64,000 bases of DNA from Kocuria varians (lineage in GTDB: Bacteria; Actinomycetota; Actinomycetes; Actinomycetales; Micrococcaceae): the NCBI RefSeq assembly GCF_006539885.1, contig NZ_BJNW01000007.1, positions 1 to 64,000 of the forward strand, written 5' to 3'. The position numbers and the translations under genes are program-made. Under the pieces are notes generated by a model. That model worked only from the letters and a program-made list of their open reading frames with translations. It was not told the DNA's origin and did not search any database. Below, in pieces: positions 25,824-33,902 of the stretch (position 1 is the stretch's first letter; every line of letters starts with the position of its first letter).

Positions 25824-27074
25824 TCAGAGGAACAGGCGCAGGGGCACCAGCACCGTCTCCGCGATGCGCGCCATCGGGTGCCGTTCCCGCCACTCCGGGG
25901 AGGTCAGCGTCTCGCAGTGCTCCATGTCCGAGCGGAAGATCTTCTCCATCTGGGACGCGAAGCCGTGGTCGATGATCTCCACGTTGGTCTCGTAGTTGAA
26001 GGACAGGGACAGCCGGTCCAGGTTGGCGGTGCCCACCGTGGACCACACGCCGTCCACCGTGGCCGTCTTCGCGTGGATCATGGACGCCGAGTACAGCAGG
26101 ATCGTCACGCCCGCCTCCAGCAGCTCGCCGTAGAACCCGCGGGAGACCCAGTCCGCCAGGATGTGGTTGGAGTCCTTGGGCACCATGACCCGCACGTCCA
26201 CGCCGCGGCGCGCCGCGTTCAGCAGAGCGCCGATGACCTGCTGGTCCGGGATGAAGTACGGGGTGTTGATCCAGATGTGGGACTGCGCGCGCTCGATCGC
26301 GTTGAGGTACATCCCGCGGATCGGGTACACGATCTGGATGGGGATGTTCGCCGCCACCCGGATCTCGGGATCCCACTTCTGCGGCGCGACCCACGGGATG
26401 TTCTCGTGCGCCTCGCGGACCTCGTTCCACGCGGAGGCAATCGCGTTGCGCAGCCCCCACACCGCCGAACCCTCCTCGCGGATGTGCGTGTCCCGCCACT
26501 GGTTCGAGTACATGGACCCGATGTTGTAGCCGCCCACGAAGCCCACGCGGTCGTCCACCACCAGGATCTTGGAGTGCATGTACCCGGAGTAGCGCAGCGG
26601 CCCCCGCCAGAACGAGCGGCGCATGATGGGCATGCGGAAGACCGTGATCTTCTCCGAGAACCGGTAGAAGGAGTTGGGGATCACCGTGTTCGCGAACCCG
26701 TCGTAGACCACGTAGACCGCCACACCGCGGTCCGCGGCCCGGTTCAGGGCGTCCAGGAACTGCTGGCCCACCTCGTCGTTCTTCCAGATGAACGTCTGCA
26801 GCAGCACAGAGTCCTGGGCGTCGTCGATCGCCGAGAGCATGTCCTTGTAGACCGAGTTCCCGTCCGTGTAGACGGTCACGGGGTTGCCCTCGACCTCCGC
26901 GGTGAAGGTCCCGGGACGGGGGGCGTCACGGGCCTTCCGGTTGCGGTGCTTCCACCAGTCCACTCCGGCGAGTCCCGCGATCACCACACCCTGCGCGGCG
27001 AACAGGGTGCCCAGGCCCGTCGCAGCCGTCCTGAACAGGATCCTGCTGGGCTTGATCCGCTTGACGACCGCCAT
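25824..27074 (-). CDS. cls: cardiolipin synthase (phospholipase D family)
   Basis: About 416 residues from ATG 27074, with GGAG five bases upstream. A short N-terminal hydrophobic segment is at about residues 10-35 (FRTAATGLGTLFAAQGVVIAG). Two HKD catalytic motifs follow: HSKILVVDDRVGFVGGYN near residue 166 and HAKTATVDGVWSTVGTANLD near 332. The enzyme joins phosphatidylglycerol units to cardiolipin in the membrane. The length is shorter than E. coli ClsA, which has two clear helices. A role as another phosphatidyltransferase is less likely. Confidence 0.9.
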   Translation of the reverse strand: MAVVKRIKPSRILFRTAATGLGTLFAAQGVVIAGLAGVDWWKHRNRKARDAPRPGTFTAEVEGNPVTVYTDGNSVYKDMLSAIDDAQDSVLLQTFIWKNDEVGQQFLDALNRAADRGVAVYVVYDGFANTVIPNSFYRFSEKITVFRMPIMRRSFWRGPLRYSGYMHSKILVVDDRVGFVGGYNIGSMYSNQWRDTHIREEGSAVWGLRNAIASAWNEVREAHENIPWVAPQKWDPEIRVAANIPIQIVYPIRGMYLNAIERAQSHIWINTPYFIPDQQVIGALLNAARRGVDVRVMVPKDSNHILADWVSRGFYGELLEAGVTILLYSASMIHAKTATVDGVWSTVGTANLDRLSLSFNYETNVEIIDHGFASQMEKIFRSDMEHCETLTSPEWRERHPMARIAETVLVPLRLFL

Positions 27075-27223
27075 GATCTCTCCACCGCTCACAATCAGGT
27101 TTCCGCTCATTCCTCCACCCTACTGGGCGATCAACGTGGCTGTCCCGATGGCAAACCCGACAGATCCCGGGGAAGACCCGCCGCCGTTTCTCCCGCGGTG
27201 CACGGGTCGCTACGGTGGAGTCC

Positions 27224-28030
27224 ATGAGAATCGCCACGTGGAACGTGAACTCCATCCGCGCCCGGGCCGACCGCATCGAGGCGTGGCTCGACCGTTCGGA
27301 CGTGGACGTCCTGGCCATCCAGGAGACCAAGGCCAAGGACGAGAACTTCCCGTGGGAGCTCTTCGAGTTCGCGGGCTACGAGGTGGCGCACTTCGGCGTG
27401 AACCAGTGGAACGGCGTCGCCATCGCCTCCCGCGTGGGCCTGAAGGACGTGGAGCGCACGTTCCCCGGCCAGCCCACGTTCGGCAAGCCCGGCCAGGAGC
27501 CCGCGCAGGAGGCCCGCGCGATCGGTGCCACGTGCAACGGCGTGCGCGTGTGGTCCCTCTACGTGCCCAACGGCCGCGGCCTGGACGACCCCCACATGCC
27601 GTACAAGCTCGAGTGGCTGCGCGTGCTCGAGGGCCACGCCAAGGACTGGCTGAGGGAGGACCCGCAGGCGCAGATCGCCCTGGTCGGTGACTGGAACGTG
27701 GCACCGCAGGACGACGACGTCTGGGACATCGACTTCTTCCGCGACGGCGGCTACACCCACGTGAGCGAGCCGGAGCGCGCCGCGTTCAACGCGTTCATCG
27801 AGGACGCCGGCTACCAGGACGTGGTCCGCCCCCGCCACCCCGGGCCCGGCGTCTACACGTACTGGGACTACACGCAGCTGCGCTTCCCCAAGAAAGAGGG
27901 CATGCGCATCGACTTCCAGCTGTGCTCCCCCGCCCTCGCCGAGCGCGTCACGGACGCGTGGATCGACCGCGACGAGCGCAAGGGCAAGGGTGCTTCGGAC
28001 CACGCCCCCGTCGTGATCGAGATCGACTGA
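27224..28030 (+). CDS. xth: exodeoxyribonuclease III
   Basis: 268 residues with the complete exonuclease III/AP-endonuclease motif set: ATWNVNSIRAR at the start, AIQETK (metal-binding Glu), GDWNVAPQDDDVWD, MRIDFQL and the catalytic SDHAPVVIEID at the end. It repairs abasic sites and 3' damage. I choose ATG 27224; GGAG is only three bases upstream, but a TACGGT -10-like box seven bases upstream would also fit a leaderless start. The next gene begins three bases after the stop. Confidence 0.93.
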   Translation: MRIATWNVNSIRARADRIEAWLDRSDVDVLAIQETKAKDENFPWELFEFAGYEVAHFGVNQWNGVAIASRVGLKDVERTFPGQPTFGKPGQEPAQEARAIGATCNGVRVWSLYVPNGRGLDDPHMPYKLEWLRVLEGHAKDWLREDPQAQIALVGDWNVAPQDDDVWDIDFFRDGGYTHVSEPERAAFNAFIEDAGYQDVVRPRHPGPGVYTYWDYTQLRFPKKEGMRIDFQLCSPALAERVTDAWIDRDERKGKGASDHAPVVIEID

Positions 28031-28033
28031 GCC

Positions 28034-29176
28034 GTGCCCCTCCTCAACGTGGGCAGCGCCTACCGGAGCATCACGGGCTCCCCCATCCGCTTCGCCCTGC
28101 GCGTCTACGTCCCCCAGCAGGACCTCGACGCCGCCTACGCCCCGGGCATCCCCCGCGCCATGGACCCGTTCACGGCCGGGGTGCACGAGTTCTCGGAGCA
28201 GCTCGCGCGCCTGACGGACACTTCGCAGCCCTTGCTGCCTCCCGCGGGGGACCCCCTGTGGGCCATGCCGTTCTCTACCGCGCCCGCCGGCTCGCGGAGG
28301 CTGGCCGACGCCGCAGGGAGCGGTTCTGCGGGGGCCAGTGCGGCGAGCGGCGGTCCCGCGTCTGGTGGGTCTGCAGATGCCAGTTCGTGGCGCGGTGAGA
28401 CAGCGGCTGGTGGGTTCGCCGCCGACGGGTCACCGGGTGGCGGGGCAGCGGGCGGCGAGTCGCAGACGGGCGGGGTGCCCGGCGGCCGCCTGCCGGGTGG
28501 GGCCGTCGGACGCGTCCCCGGCGCCTCGCCGGACGTCGCGGGCGACTTCCCCGTCTTCCACCCCACCCAGCGGCTGCGCCGTTCCCTGCGGCTGTTCACC
28601 GCCGCGGAGAATGAGGACAGCGCCCAGCTGCTCCCGCTGCTCGTGCCCGAGAACCAGGTGGACGACGCCGCCCAGGCCACCTCCCGGGAAGCCTTCCAGC
28701 CCGTCTACACCCGGGAGTCCTCCTATGTGGTGCCGCTCGCATGGTTCGCCGCGTTCACGCCCGAGGACCGCGTGACGTCGCAGCACTCCGGCCACGAGGT
28801 GCACCGCCTGATCGCCCCGGCGGACGTCGCGGCGGCCCGGGTGAAGCAGGCGGCGAAGACCGTCGAGGACGCCGCCCGCTCCGTCACCGGGGACACCACC
28901 GACCCGGGCGACCTCCCGGAGGAGGCGCAGCAGGCCACCGCGTTCGCCGAGGACCTCACCCGGCTCGCCCGCTGGCTGGACGCGTTCAGCCCCGCATCGC
29001 TCGTGAGCCTGGACTACGGCTCGGTGGCGGACCGGCTCCAGCCGGACGAGAGCCCGCAGGACATGGCGGACGCCGTGGAACTGCTGCGCGAGGGAGACTT
29101 CGGCTCCGCGACGGCCGCGCTGCGCCGCATCTTCGTGCGCTGGGCCCCGCTGGCCCACCTGCAGCAGGCGAACTGA
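28034..29176 (+). CDS. conserved actinobacterial protein of unknown function
   Basis: 380 residues beginning at GTG 28034 in an apparent operon with exonuclease III. The N-terminal block (MPLLNVGSAYRSITGSPIRFALRVYVP) and the C-terminal half (from FPVFHPTQRLRRSLRLF to the end) look folded and conserved. Between them is a Gly/Ala/Ser-rich low-complexity segment of about 85 residues (about 85-170). No catalytic motif, signal peptide or membrane helix is seen. The co-transcription hints at a nucleic-acid link, but that is only context. I do not assign a function. Confidence 0.7.
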   Translation: MPLLNVGSAYRSITGSPIRFALRVYVPQQDLDAAYAPGIPRAMDPFTAGVHEFSEQLARLTDTSQPLLPPAGDPLWAMPFSTAPAGSRRLADAAGSGSAGASAASGGPASGGSADASSWRGETAAGGFAADGSPGGGAAGGESQTGGVPGGRLPGGAVGRVPGASPDVAGDFPVFHPTQRLRRSLRLFTAAENEDSAQLLPLLVPENQVDDAAQATSREAFQPVYTRESSYVVPLAWFAAFTPEDRVTSQHSGHEVHRLIAPADVAAARVKQAAKTVEDAARSVTGDTTDPGDLPEEAQQATAFAEDLTRLARWLDAFSPASLVSLDYGSVADRLQPDESPQDMADAVELLREGDFGSATAALRRIFVRWAPLAHLQQAN

Positions 29177-29283
29177 CCCGAAAACCGGCCGCCCCGCCGT
29201 CGTCGTCCCCTACTCCGCCCCATCCTCACCCCGCCCCACCCGGCGCCGTCGCCGCCCCTGCCGCCCCGCGCCATCACCCCGCC

Positions 29284-29338
29284 GCATTTACTCCGTTAGT
29301 GCAGATTTCCGCGCCCAAAACTGCATTTACTCCACTAG
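29284..29338. repeat. intergenic repeat family C, copy 3
   Basis: GCATTTACTCCGTTAGTGCA, then GATTTCCGCGCCCAAAACTG, then CATTTACTCCACTAG. It is about 90% identical, in inverted orientation, to copy 4 on the other side of the DUF559-like gene. It follows a C-rich stretch 29195-29280 with no gene. Confidence 0.8.
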
Positions 29339-29360
29339 ACAGCCGCCGCGGGCACCAAAA

Positions 29361-30371
29361 TCAGCCCAGAGCCCTGCGCAGGCGAGCCAGCCATGCCTCT
29401 CGCCGGACCGGTGATCGCAGGTCGTCCCAGGTGAGGACCGTGACATCCCATCCGGCGTCCCTCAGCAGCGACAGGCGGTGCATCTCGTCCCGGTACTGCC
29501 CGACCTCCTGGGCATGGACGGCACCGTTGTACTCGAGAGCGATCCGAGCACCCGGCCATGCCAGGTCCAGCAGATAGCTGCGGCCCGCCACCGTCACACG
29601 GTGGTTGAGCATGGGCTCAGGCAGCCCGGCCCGCACCACGATCAGACGGGTGAGCGTCTCGGCCGGGGACCAGCAGGGCGCCCGCGCGTCCTGCCACGCA
29701 CGTCGCAGCCGGATGACACCTCGGGCGGCAGGAGGGAGCATGCCCAGGTTCTCCTCCGCCTGCTCGCGGGTGAACACCACCGGAGTCCATGTGCCGGTGA
29801 CGACGAAACGCGTGGAGATCAGAGCATCCAAGCACGCCGTGATTCGCCACGGGGGAAGGGTCAGCGCCAACCGCGCCATGGACTCCAACGGGTGTGCGAT
29901 CCGGCTTCCCCACGGCCCCTCCAGGGGAGCCAATCCATGGGACTTGGCGATCCTCATACCGTCCTGCTGAGACTGTGCCCGGTCCCCGCTCCACAGCAGG
30001 TCCACGCGTTCCCCGGCCGCCGTGAGCTCTTGATTGGCCGGTTCCGCGATCCCTCGCCCACGCGACCGAGCTGCGGGTGAGAGCACACCCTGCACCCACG
30101 CCTCCGTACCGCCCACGGGTAACCGCAGCAGCTCCAGCCCTCGTACACCGCTCAGCAGCAGCCCCGCGTCCGGACCGCAGAGATGCTTCTGCAGCAGAAC
30201 GCCTCGTTGGACGGGCGTGAGCGGCGCGTCCTGGAGCGCCCACAATCCTCGGGCCAGCCGTTGAACCCCCGGGGCTTTGAGCAGCTGGGACGCTCGCCGG
30301 CCCGTCTCCGCGGTGGTCACCACGGAGGGCTCCGGAGGGAAGGGCACGGGTTGCTGCAGATACATCTCCAT
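29361..30371 (-). CDS. DUF559-type protein with AbiEi-like N-terminal half
   Basis: 336 residues. The C-terminal part (about 265-336) has the restriction-endonuclease-like pattern LDLAWPGARIALEYNGAVH and WDVTVLTWDDL, typical of DUF559 / very-short-patch-repair nuclease relatives (PD-(D/E)XK fold). The N-terminal half contains ASQLLKAPGVQRLARGLWAL and resembles the winged-helix part of AbiEi-like antitoxin proteins common in actinobacteria. Function is unknown; nuclease activity is inference. The gene is bracketed by inverted copies of repeat family C and has a slightly different base composition, suggesting that it moved as a unit. Confidence 0.65.
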   Translation of the reverse strand: MEMYLQQPVPFPPEPSVVTTAETGRRASQLLKAPGVQRLARGLWALQDAPLTPVQRGVLLQKHLCGPDAGLLLSGVRGLELLRLPVGGTEAWVQGVLSPAARSRGRGIAEPANQELTAAGERVDLLWSGDRAQSQQDGMRIAKSHGLAPLEGPWGSRIAHPLESMARLALTLPPWRITACLDALISTRFVVTGTWTPVVFTREQAEENLGMLPPAARGVIRLRRAWQDARAPCWSPAETLTRLIVVRAGLPEPMLNHRVTVAGRSYLLDLAWPGARIALEYNGAVHAQEVGQYRDEMHRLSLLRDAGWDVTVLTWDDLRSPVRREAWLARLRRALG

Positions 30372-30540
30372 GTGCGGACTCTAGGGAGAAACGTGGCGCC
30401 GTGAACGACGTTGTCCACAGCCTGCGGCACTGCGCCGACGTCGCGCCGACGCCGCCGGGGCAAGCTCGTGCCGCAGACGGGCCGGTCCAGAGCACCGCCA
30501 ACCGCTCCGAGGCCGCTCTCGAGTGGAGTGAGGTGCTGCC

Positions 30541-30596
30541 TAGTGGAGTAAATGCATATTTGGGCCCTGGAATCTGCACTAACGGAGTAAATGCAG
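30541..30596. repeat. intergenic repeat family C, copy 4 (inverted relative to copy 3)
   Basis: TAGTGGAGTAAATGCATATT, then TGGGCCCTGGAATC, then TGCACTAACGGAGTAAATGCAG. Outside the core, similarity with the flank of copy 3 continues in the motif CCATCACCCC. The gap 30372-30730 holds this repeat, a G-rich tandem repeat and the promoter of the alpha-glucosidase gene. Confidence 0.8.
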
Positions 30597-30639
30597 CGGG
30601 GTGATGGTGGCAGGGCGGCGGGACGACGGCGCGCGGCAG

Positions 30640-30680
30640 GGTGGGGTGGGTGGGGTGGGTGGGGTGGGTGGGGTGGGGTG
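30640..30680 (+). repeat. G-rich tandem repeat (GGGGTGGGT units)
   Basis: Four to five units of about nine bases, GGGGTGGGT, with G runs of three and four separated by single T. Such a sequence can form a G-quadruplex on the plus strand. It ends 50 bases before the alpha-glucosidase start. Confidence 0.85.
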
Positions 30681-30718
30681 CCACGGTGACGGCATGTGGG
30701 CGCGCGGGACCAGCGGCG

Positions 30719-30724
30719 TAGCCT
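30719..30724 (+). promoter_or_regulatory. -10 box for leaderless alpha-glucosidase
   Basis: TAGCCT followed by six bases GGGCGC and the GTG start, the leaderless geometry seen elsewhere in the window. Confidence 0.5.
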
Positions 30725-30730
30725 GGGCGC

Positions 30731-32470
30731 GTGACTTCTTCCCGTACAGACTTCCCTGCCCCGTCCGGTTCCGAGTGGTGGCGCGACGCCGTCATCTATC
30801 AGGTCTATCCGCGTTCCTTCAAGGACTCCAACGGGGACGGCATGGGTGACCTGGGCGGTGTCACCGAGAAGCTGCCGTACCTGAAGCAGCTGGGTGTGGA
30901 CGCCGTGTGGCTCTCCCCGTTCTACCTCTCCCCGCAGCACGACGCCGGCTACGACGTCGCGGATTACCGCACCGTGGACCCCCGCTTCGGCTCGCTCGAG
31001 GACTTCGACCGCATGCGCGAGGAGGCCCACCGGCTGGGCCTGAAGATCATCGTGGACCTCGTCCCGAACCACACCTCCGAGGACCACGAGTGGTTCCGGG
31101 CCGCGCTGGCCGCCGGTCCGGGCTCCCCGGAGCGCGAGCGCTACATGTTCCGCGAGGGCACCGGCGAGAACGGCGAGCTGCCGCCCAACAACTGGAAGTC
31201 GCTGTTCGGCGGGCGGGCGTGGACCCGTGTGCCGGACGGCCAGTGGTACCTGCACCTCTTCGACTCCACGCAGCCGGACCTGAACTGGGAGAACCCGGAG
31301 GTGTGGGAGGAGTTCCGCGCCATCCTGCGCTTCTGGCTGGACCGCGGCGCGGACGGCTTCCGCGTGGACGTGGCCCACGGGATGATCAAGGCGGACGGCC
31401 TGCCGGACTGGGACGAGCAGGTGCACATGGTGGAGGGCACGGACTCCGCCGACGACGCCGCTGCCGCCACCCACCCGACGCCCGGCGAGGACCCCGAGGG
31501 GCCCGGCAAGACCATGGACACCGGCCCCTACTTCGACCAGGACGGTGTGCACGAGATCTACCGGGACTGGAACCGCGTGCTGCGGGAGTACCCCGGTGAA
31601 CGCATGCTGGTGGTCGAGGCATGGGTGGGCCCCGCCCCGCGGCTGGCCCGCTACGTGCGCGAGGACGAGGCCCAGCAGGCGTTCAACTTCGACTTCCTGG
31701 TGGCCGGCTGGCACCGCGACCGGATGCGGGACACGATCGAGACCTCCCTGCGCGCGAACTCCGAGGTCGGCGCGCCGTGCACGTGGGTGCTCTCCAACCA
31801 CGACACCGTCCGGCACTCCTCGCGCTACGGCTTGAGCTCGCGCACGGCGTACCCGAACGGCATCGGCGCGCAGGACGAGCAGCCGCACCCCGGCCAGGGT
31901 CTGCGTCGCGCCCGGGCCGCCGCGCTCGTGGAGCTCTCGCTGCCGGGCTCGGCGTACGTCTACCAGGGCGACGAGCTGGGCCTGCCCGAGCACACGGAGC
32001 TTCCCGACGCCGCCCGCCAGGACCCCACGTTCCACCGCACCGCGGGCGCGGAGCTGGGGCGCGACGGCGCTCGCGTGCCGCTGCCGTGGTCCCCCGTGGG
32101 CGAGGGGCTGGGTTTCGGTCCGGCGCCGTGGCTGCCCCAGCCGGAGTCCTTCCACGAGATCACCGTGGACCACCAGCTGGGCGACCCGCAGTCCACGCTG
32201 AGCCTCTACCGCCGTGCCCTGCGGCTGCGCCACGAGCTGGGCCTCGGGGCCACGGGCTTCGCGTGGCACCCCCTGAGCGACGAGGACCAAGGCGTGCTCG
32301 CCTACGTGCTGCCGCGGGAGGACGGTGACGTGATGGTCGCCGCCAACCTGGGCGACGCCCCCGCCACCGTCGCGGAGCTCTCGACCGGTGAGCTGCTGCT
32401 GGCCAGCGGGCAGGATGCCGTGGTCGGAGACACGCTGAGCGTGGACAGCGCGGTGTGGCTCAAGCTCTGA
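30731..32470 (+). CDS. alpha-glucosidase (glycoside hydrolase family 13)
   Basis: 579 residues. The GH13 regions are all present: WWRDAVIYQVYPRSFKDSNGDGMGDL (partly quoted) at the start, VDLVPNHTSEDHEWF, GFRVDVAHG with the nucleophile Asp near residue 212, VVEAWVG with the acid/base Glu near 294, and SNHDTVRHSSRYG with the stabilising Asp near 356. It hydrolyses terminal alpha-1,4 (or trehalose/sucrose) bonds of oligosaccharides in the cytoplasm; there is no signal peptide. An insertion DSADDAAAATHPTPGEDPEG after region II is encoded by the recurring GACGACGCCGC motif. A maltase-type function is most likely. Confidence 0.92.
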   Translation: MTSSRTDFPAPSGSEWWRDAVIYQVYPRSFKDSNGDGMGDLGGVTEKLPYLKQLGVDAVWLSPFYLSPQHDAGYDVADYRTVDPRFGSLEDFDRMREEAHRLGLKIIVDLVPNHTSEDHEWFRAALAAGPGSPERERYMFREGTGENGELPPNNWKSLFGGRAWTRVPDGQWYLHLFDSTQPDLNWENPEVWEEFRAILRFWLDRGADGFRVDVAHGMIKADGLPDWDEQVHMVEGTDSADDAAAATHPTPGEDPEGPGKTMDTGPYFDQDGVHEIYRDWNRVLREYPGERMLVVEAWVGPAPRLARYVREDEAQQAFNFDFLVAGWHRDRMRDTIETSLRANSEVGAPCTWVLSNHDTVRHSSRYGLSSRTAYPNGIGAQDEQPHPGQGLRRARAAALVELSLPGSAYVYQGDELGLPEHTELPDAARQDPTFHRTAGAELGRDGARVPLPWSPVGEGLGFGPAPWLPQPESFHEITVDHQLGDPQSTLSLYRRALRLRHELGLGATGFAWHPLSDEDQGVLAYVLPREDGDVMVAANLGDAPATVAELSTGELLLASGQDAVVGDTLSVDSAVWLKL

Positions 32471-32491
32471 GCCTCCCGCCCGTCGGCGCAC

Positions 32492-32535
32492 GAGCCGCGC
32501 ACGGTGACCCCCGCCGGGGCGACCGCGCGCGGCTC
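32492..32535 (+). terminator. hairpin after alpha-glucosidase
   Basis: GAGCCGCGC (32492-32500) pairs with GCGCGGCTC (32527-32535), with a GC-rich inner stem. It lies 21 bases past the stop codon. The remaining 32536-32678 shows no gene. Confidence 0.6.
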
Positions 32536-32678
32536 AGCCATGTGTGGGGCAGAACGTACCGGATGTGACCACTGGCCACACCCGCCACGGGACGGCACGC
32601 TCACGAGGCCGGCACCGGAGCGGCAGAGCCCGCCGAAGGTGACCACCTCGGCGGCACATCACCACCGGGGGCCGAGCT

Positions 32679-33149
32679 TCAGCCCGTGGGCGTGCTCGCG
32701 CAGTTCGCCTGCAGCCAGGACTCGGCGGGTTCCAGTGCCTTGTGCACGCGCACGGCCTCGCGGGACTGGAGGGTCTCCCCGGCGTCGTCCAGGACCTCGC
32801 GGACGTCCTCGAACGCGGGCTGCACGGCCTCCGGGAGGCGCTCGCGCAGGGAGGCGAGGGACGCGCGGGCCTGGGCGACGGCGTCGTCGTCCCCCTTGTC
32901 CTCGTCCTCGTCCTGCTCGGTGAGGGGCAGCAGCTCGAGGCCGCTGTAGGCCTCGGCCACGTCGAAGCAGGTGGCGGTGTCCGCCGTGCCGCGCGAGGAC
33001 GCGGCGGCTGCGGAGGGGGGCGGGGACGACGTCGCGGGGACCAGGTCCACGGTCGTGGCCTGGGTTTTCTGCACGCCGCACCCCGTGACCACGGCGACGA
33101 CGGCGAGCGCCCCGGCTCCCGCGCACAGCACACGTGCCCGCTCGTGCAT
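32679..33149 (-). CDS. putative lipoprotein
   Basis: 156 residues from ATG 33149, with GGAGAGGA upstream. The signal peptide ARVLCAGAGALAVVAVVTGC ends in the lipobox VVTGC (Cys about 24). The mature part has a Ser/Pro/Ala tether, one pair of further cysteines (TCFDV and QANCAS) that could form a disulphide, and a helical acidic region including EQDEDEDKGDDDA. No enzyme motif is seen. Membrane-anchored outside the cytoplasm; function unknown. Confidence 0.75.
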   Translation of the reverse strand: MHERARVLCAGAGALAVVAVVTGCGVQKTQATTVDLVPATSSPPPSAAAASSRGTADTATCFDVAEAYSGLELLPLTEQDEDEDKGDDDAVAQARASLASLRERLPEAVQPAFEDVREVLDDAGETLQSREAVRVHKALEPAESWLQANCASTPTG

Positions 33150-33322
33150 GGCTGGTCCTCTCCCGCGATCCCCCGCACGGCCCGTGGGTCCGGCGTGCCG
33201 GGCGTCGTGAGGCTCCGGCGCGTCCCACGCTAGGCCGCGAACCTCGGGGCAGGCTGGAACGGTCCGGGGCGGACAGCCAGGAGACGGAACGGCCATGAGA
33301 TGAAAAAGTCCGGGAATGAGAA

Positions 33323-33355
33323 GAACCCCCGCGTGTAGAAGCCACGCGAGGGTTC
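33323..33355 (-). terminator. terminator of the tRNA cluster
   Basis: On the minus strand GAACCCTCGCGTGGC pairs with CACGCGGGGGTTC around a short loop and is followed by TTCTTCTC. It lies immediately downstream of tRNA-Phe. Confidence 0.75.
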
Positions 33356-33357
33356 AG

Positions 33358-33430
33358 TGGCTCCGACCGGCGTCGATCCGGTGACCTTACGATTTTCAGT
33401 CGTACGCTCTACCAACTGAGCTACAGAGCC
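33358..33430 (-). tRNA. tRNA-Phe (GAA)
   Basis: Cloverleaf starting GGCTCTGTAGCTCAGTTGG, with the anticodon loop CTGAAAA (anticodon GAA), the T-arm GGATCGACGCC region and acceptor end CGGAGCC plus A. CCA is not encoded. Third gene of a minus-strand Glu-Asp-Phe cluster. Confidence 0.96.
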
Positions 33431-33505
33431 AGGCACACGCCGGGGTGAAACCCACGGTGATATGCCGCGACGGCGCGAAAAGTTTCCTTTTCATCGCCGC
33501 CTGAG

Positions 33506-33579
33506 CGACCCTGACGGGACTTGAACCCGCGACCTCCGCCGTGACAGGGCGGCGCGCTAACCAACTGCGCTACAGGGCC
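33506..33579 (-). tRNA. tRNA-Asp (GTC)
   Basis: Starts GGCCCTGTAGCGCAGTTGG. The anticodon stem-loop is CCGCC-CTGTCAC-GGCGG, giving GTC. The T-loop GGTTCAAGTCC and acceptor CAGGGTC are present. CCA is not encoded. Confidence 0.96.
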
Positions 33580-33678
33580 TTGATTGTTTCCAACGAGTGA
33601 AGATCTTACCAGTACAACCGGCTCGCTGTGCAAATCGTCAGCCAGCTCGTCGTCCAGCGGGATCCCCGGGGGAAAACG

Positions 33679-33751
33679 TACCCCCAACGGGATTCGAACC
33701 CGTGCCGCCGCCGTGAAAGGGCGGTGTCCTAGGCCGCTAGACGATGGGGGC
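33679..33751 (-). tRNA. tRNA-Glu (TTC)
   Basis: Starts GCCCCCATCGTCTAGCGG. The anticodon stem-loop is CCGCC-CTTTCAC-GGCGG, giving TTC. The T-loop GGTTCGAATCC and the acceptor TGGGGGT plus A are present. First gene of the cluster. Confidence 0.95.
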
Positions 33752-33852
33752 CAGAACCTCGTCCGCAGCACGGCAGAGCGCACGGCGGACGATGGACCGT
33801 GTGTAGCTTAGAGGGAAAGTGCCCCCTTTCACAAACGTGCCGCGGCGTCGCA

Positions 33853-33888
33853 GGCCCCGGGGGCACGGGCCTCGAGACCCCCGGGGCC
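33853..33888 (-). terminator. hairpin after the universal stress protein gene
   Basis: GGCCCCGGGGG (33853-33863) and CCCCCGGGGCC (33878-33888) form a perfect 11-bp stem with a 14-base loop, starting 15 bases past the gene end on the minus strand. Confidence 0.6.
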
Positions 33889-33902
33889 ACGGGCTCCGCG
33901 GG

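Noticed and set aside
30601-30699. Short open frame reading GGVGGVGGVG in the G-rich tandem repeat
   Set aside because: The frame is only a translation of the nine-base repeat; there is no ribosome binding site, and it overlaps the promoter region of the alpha-glucosidase gene.
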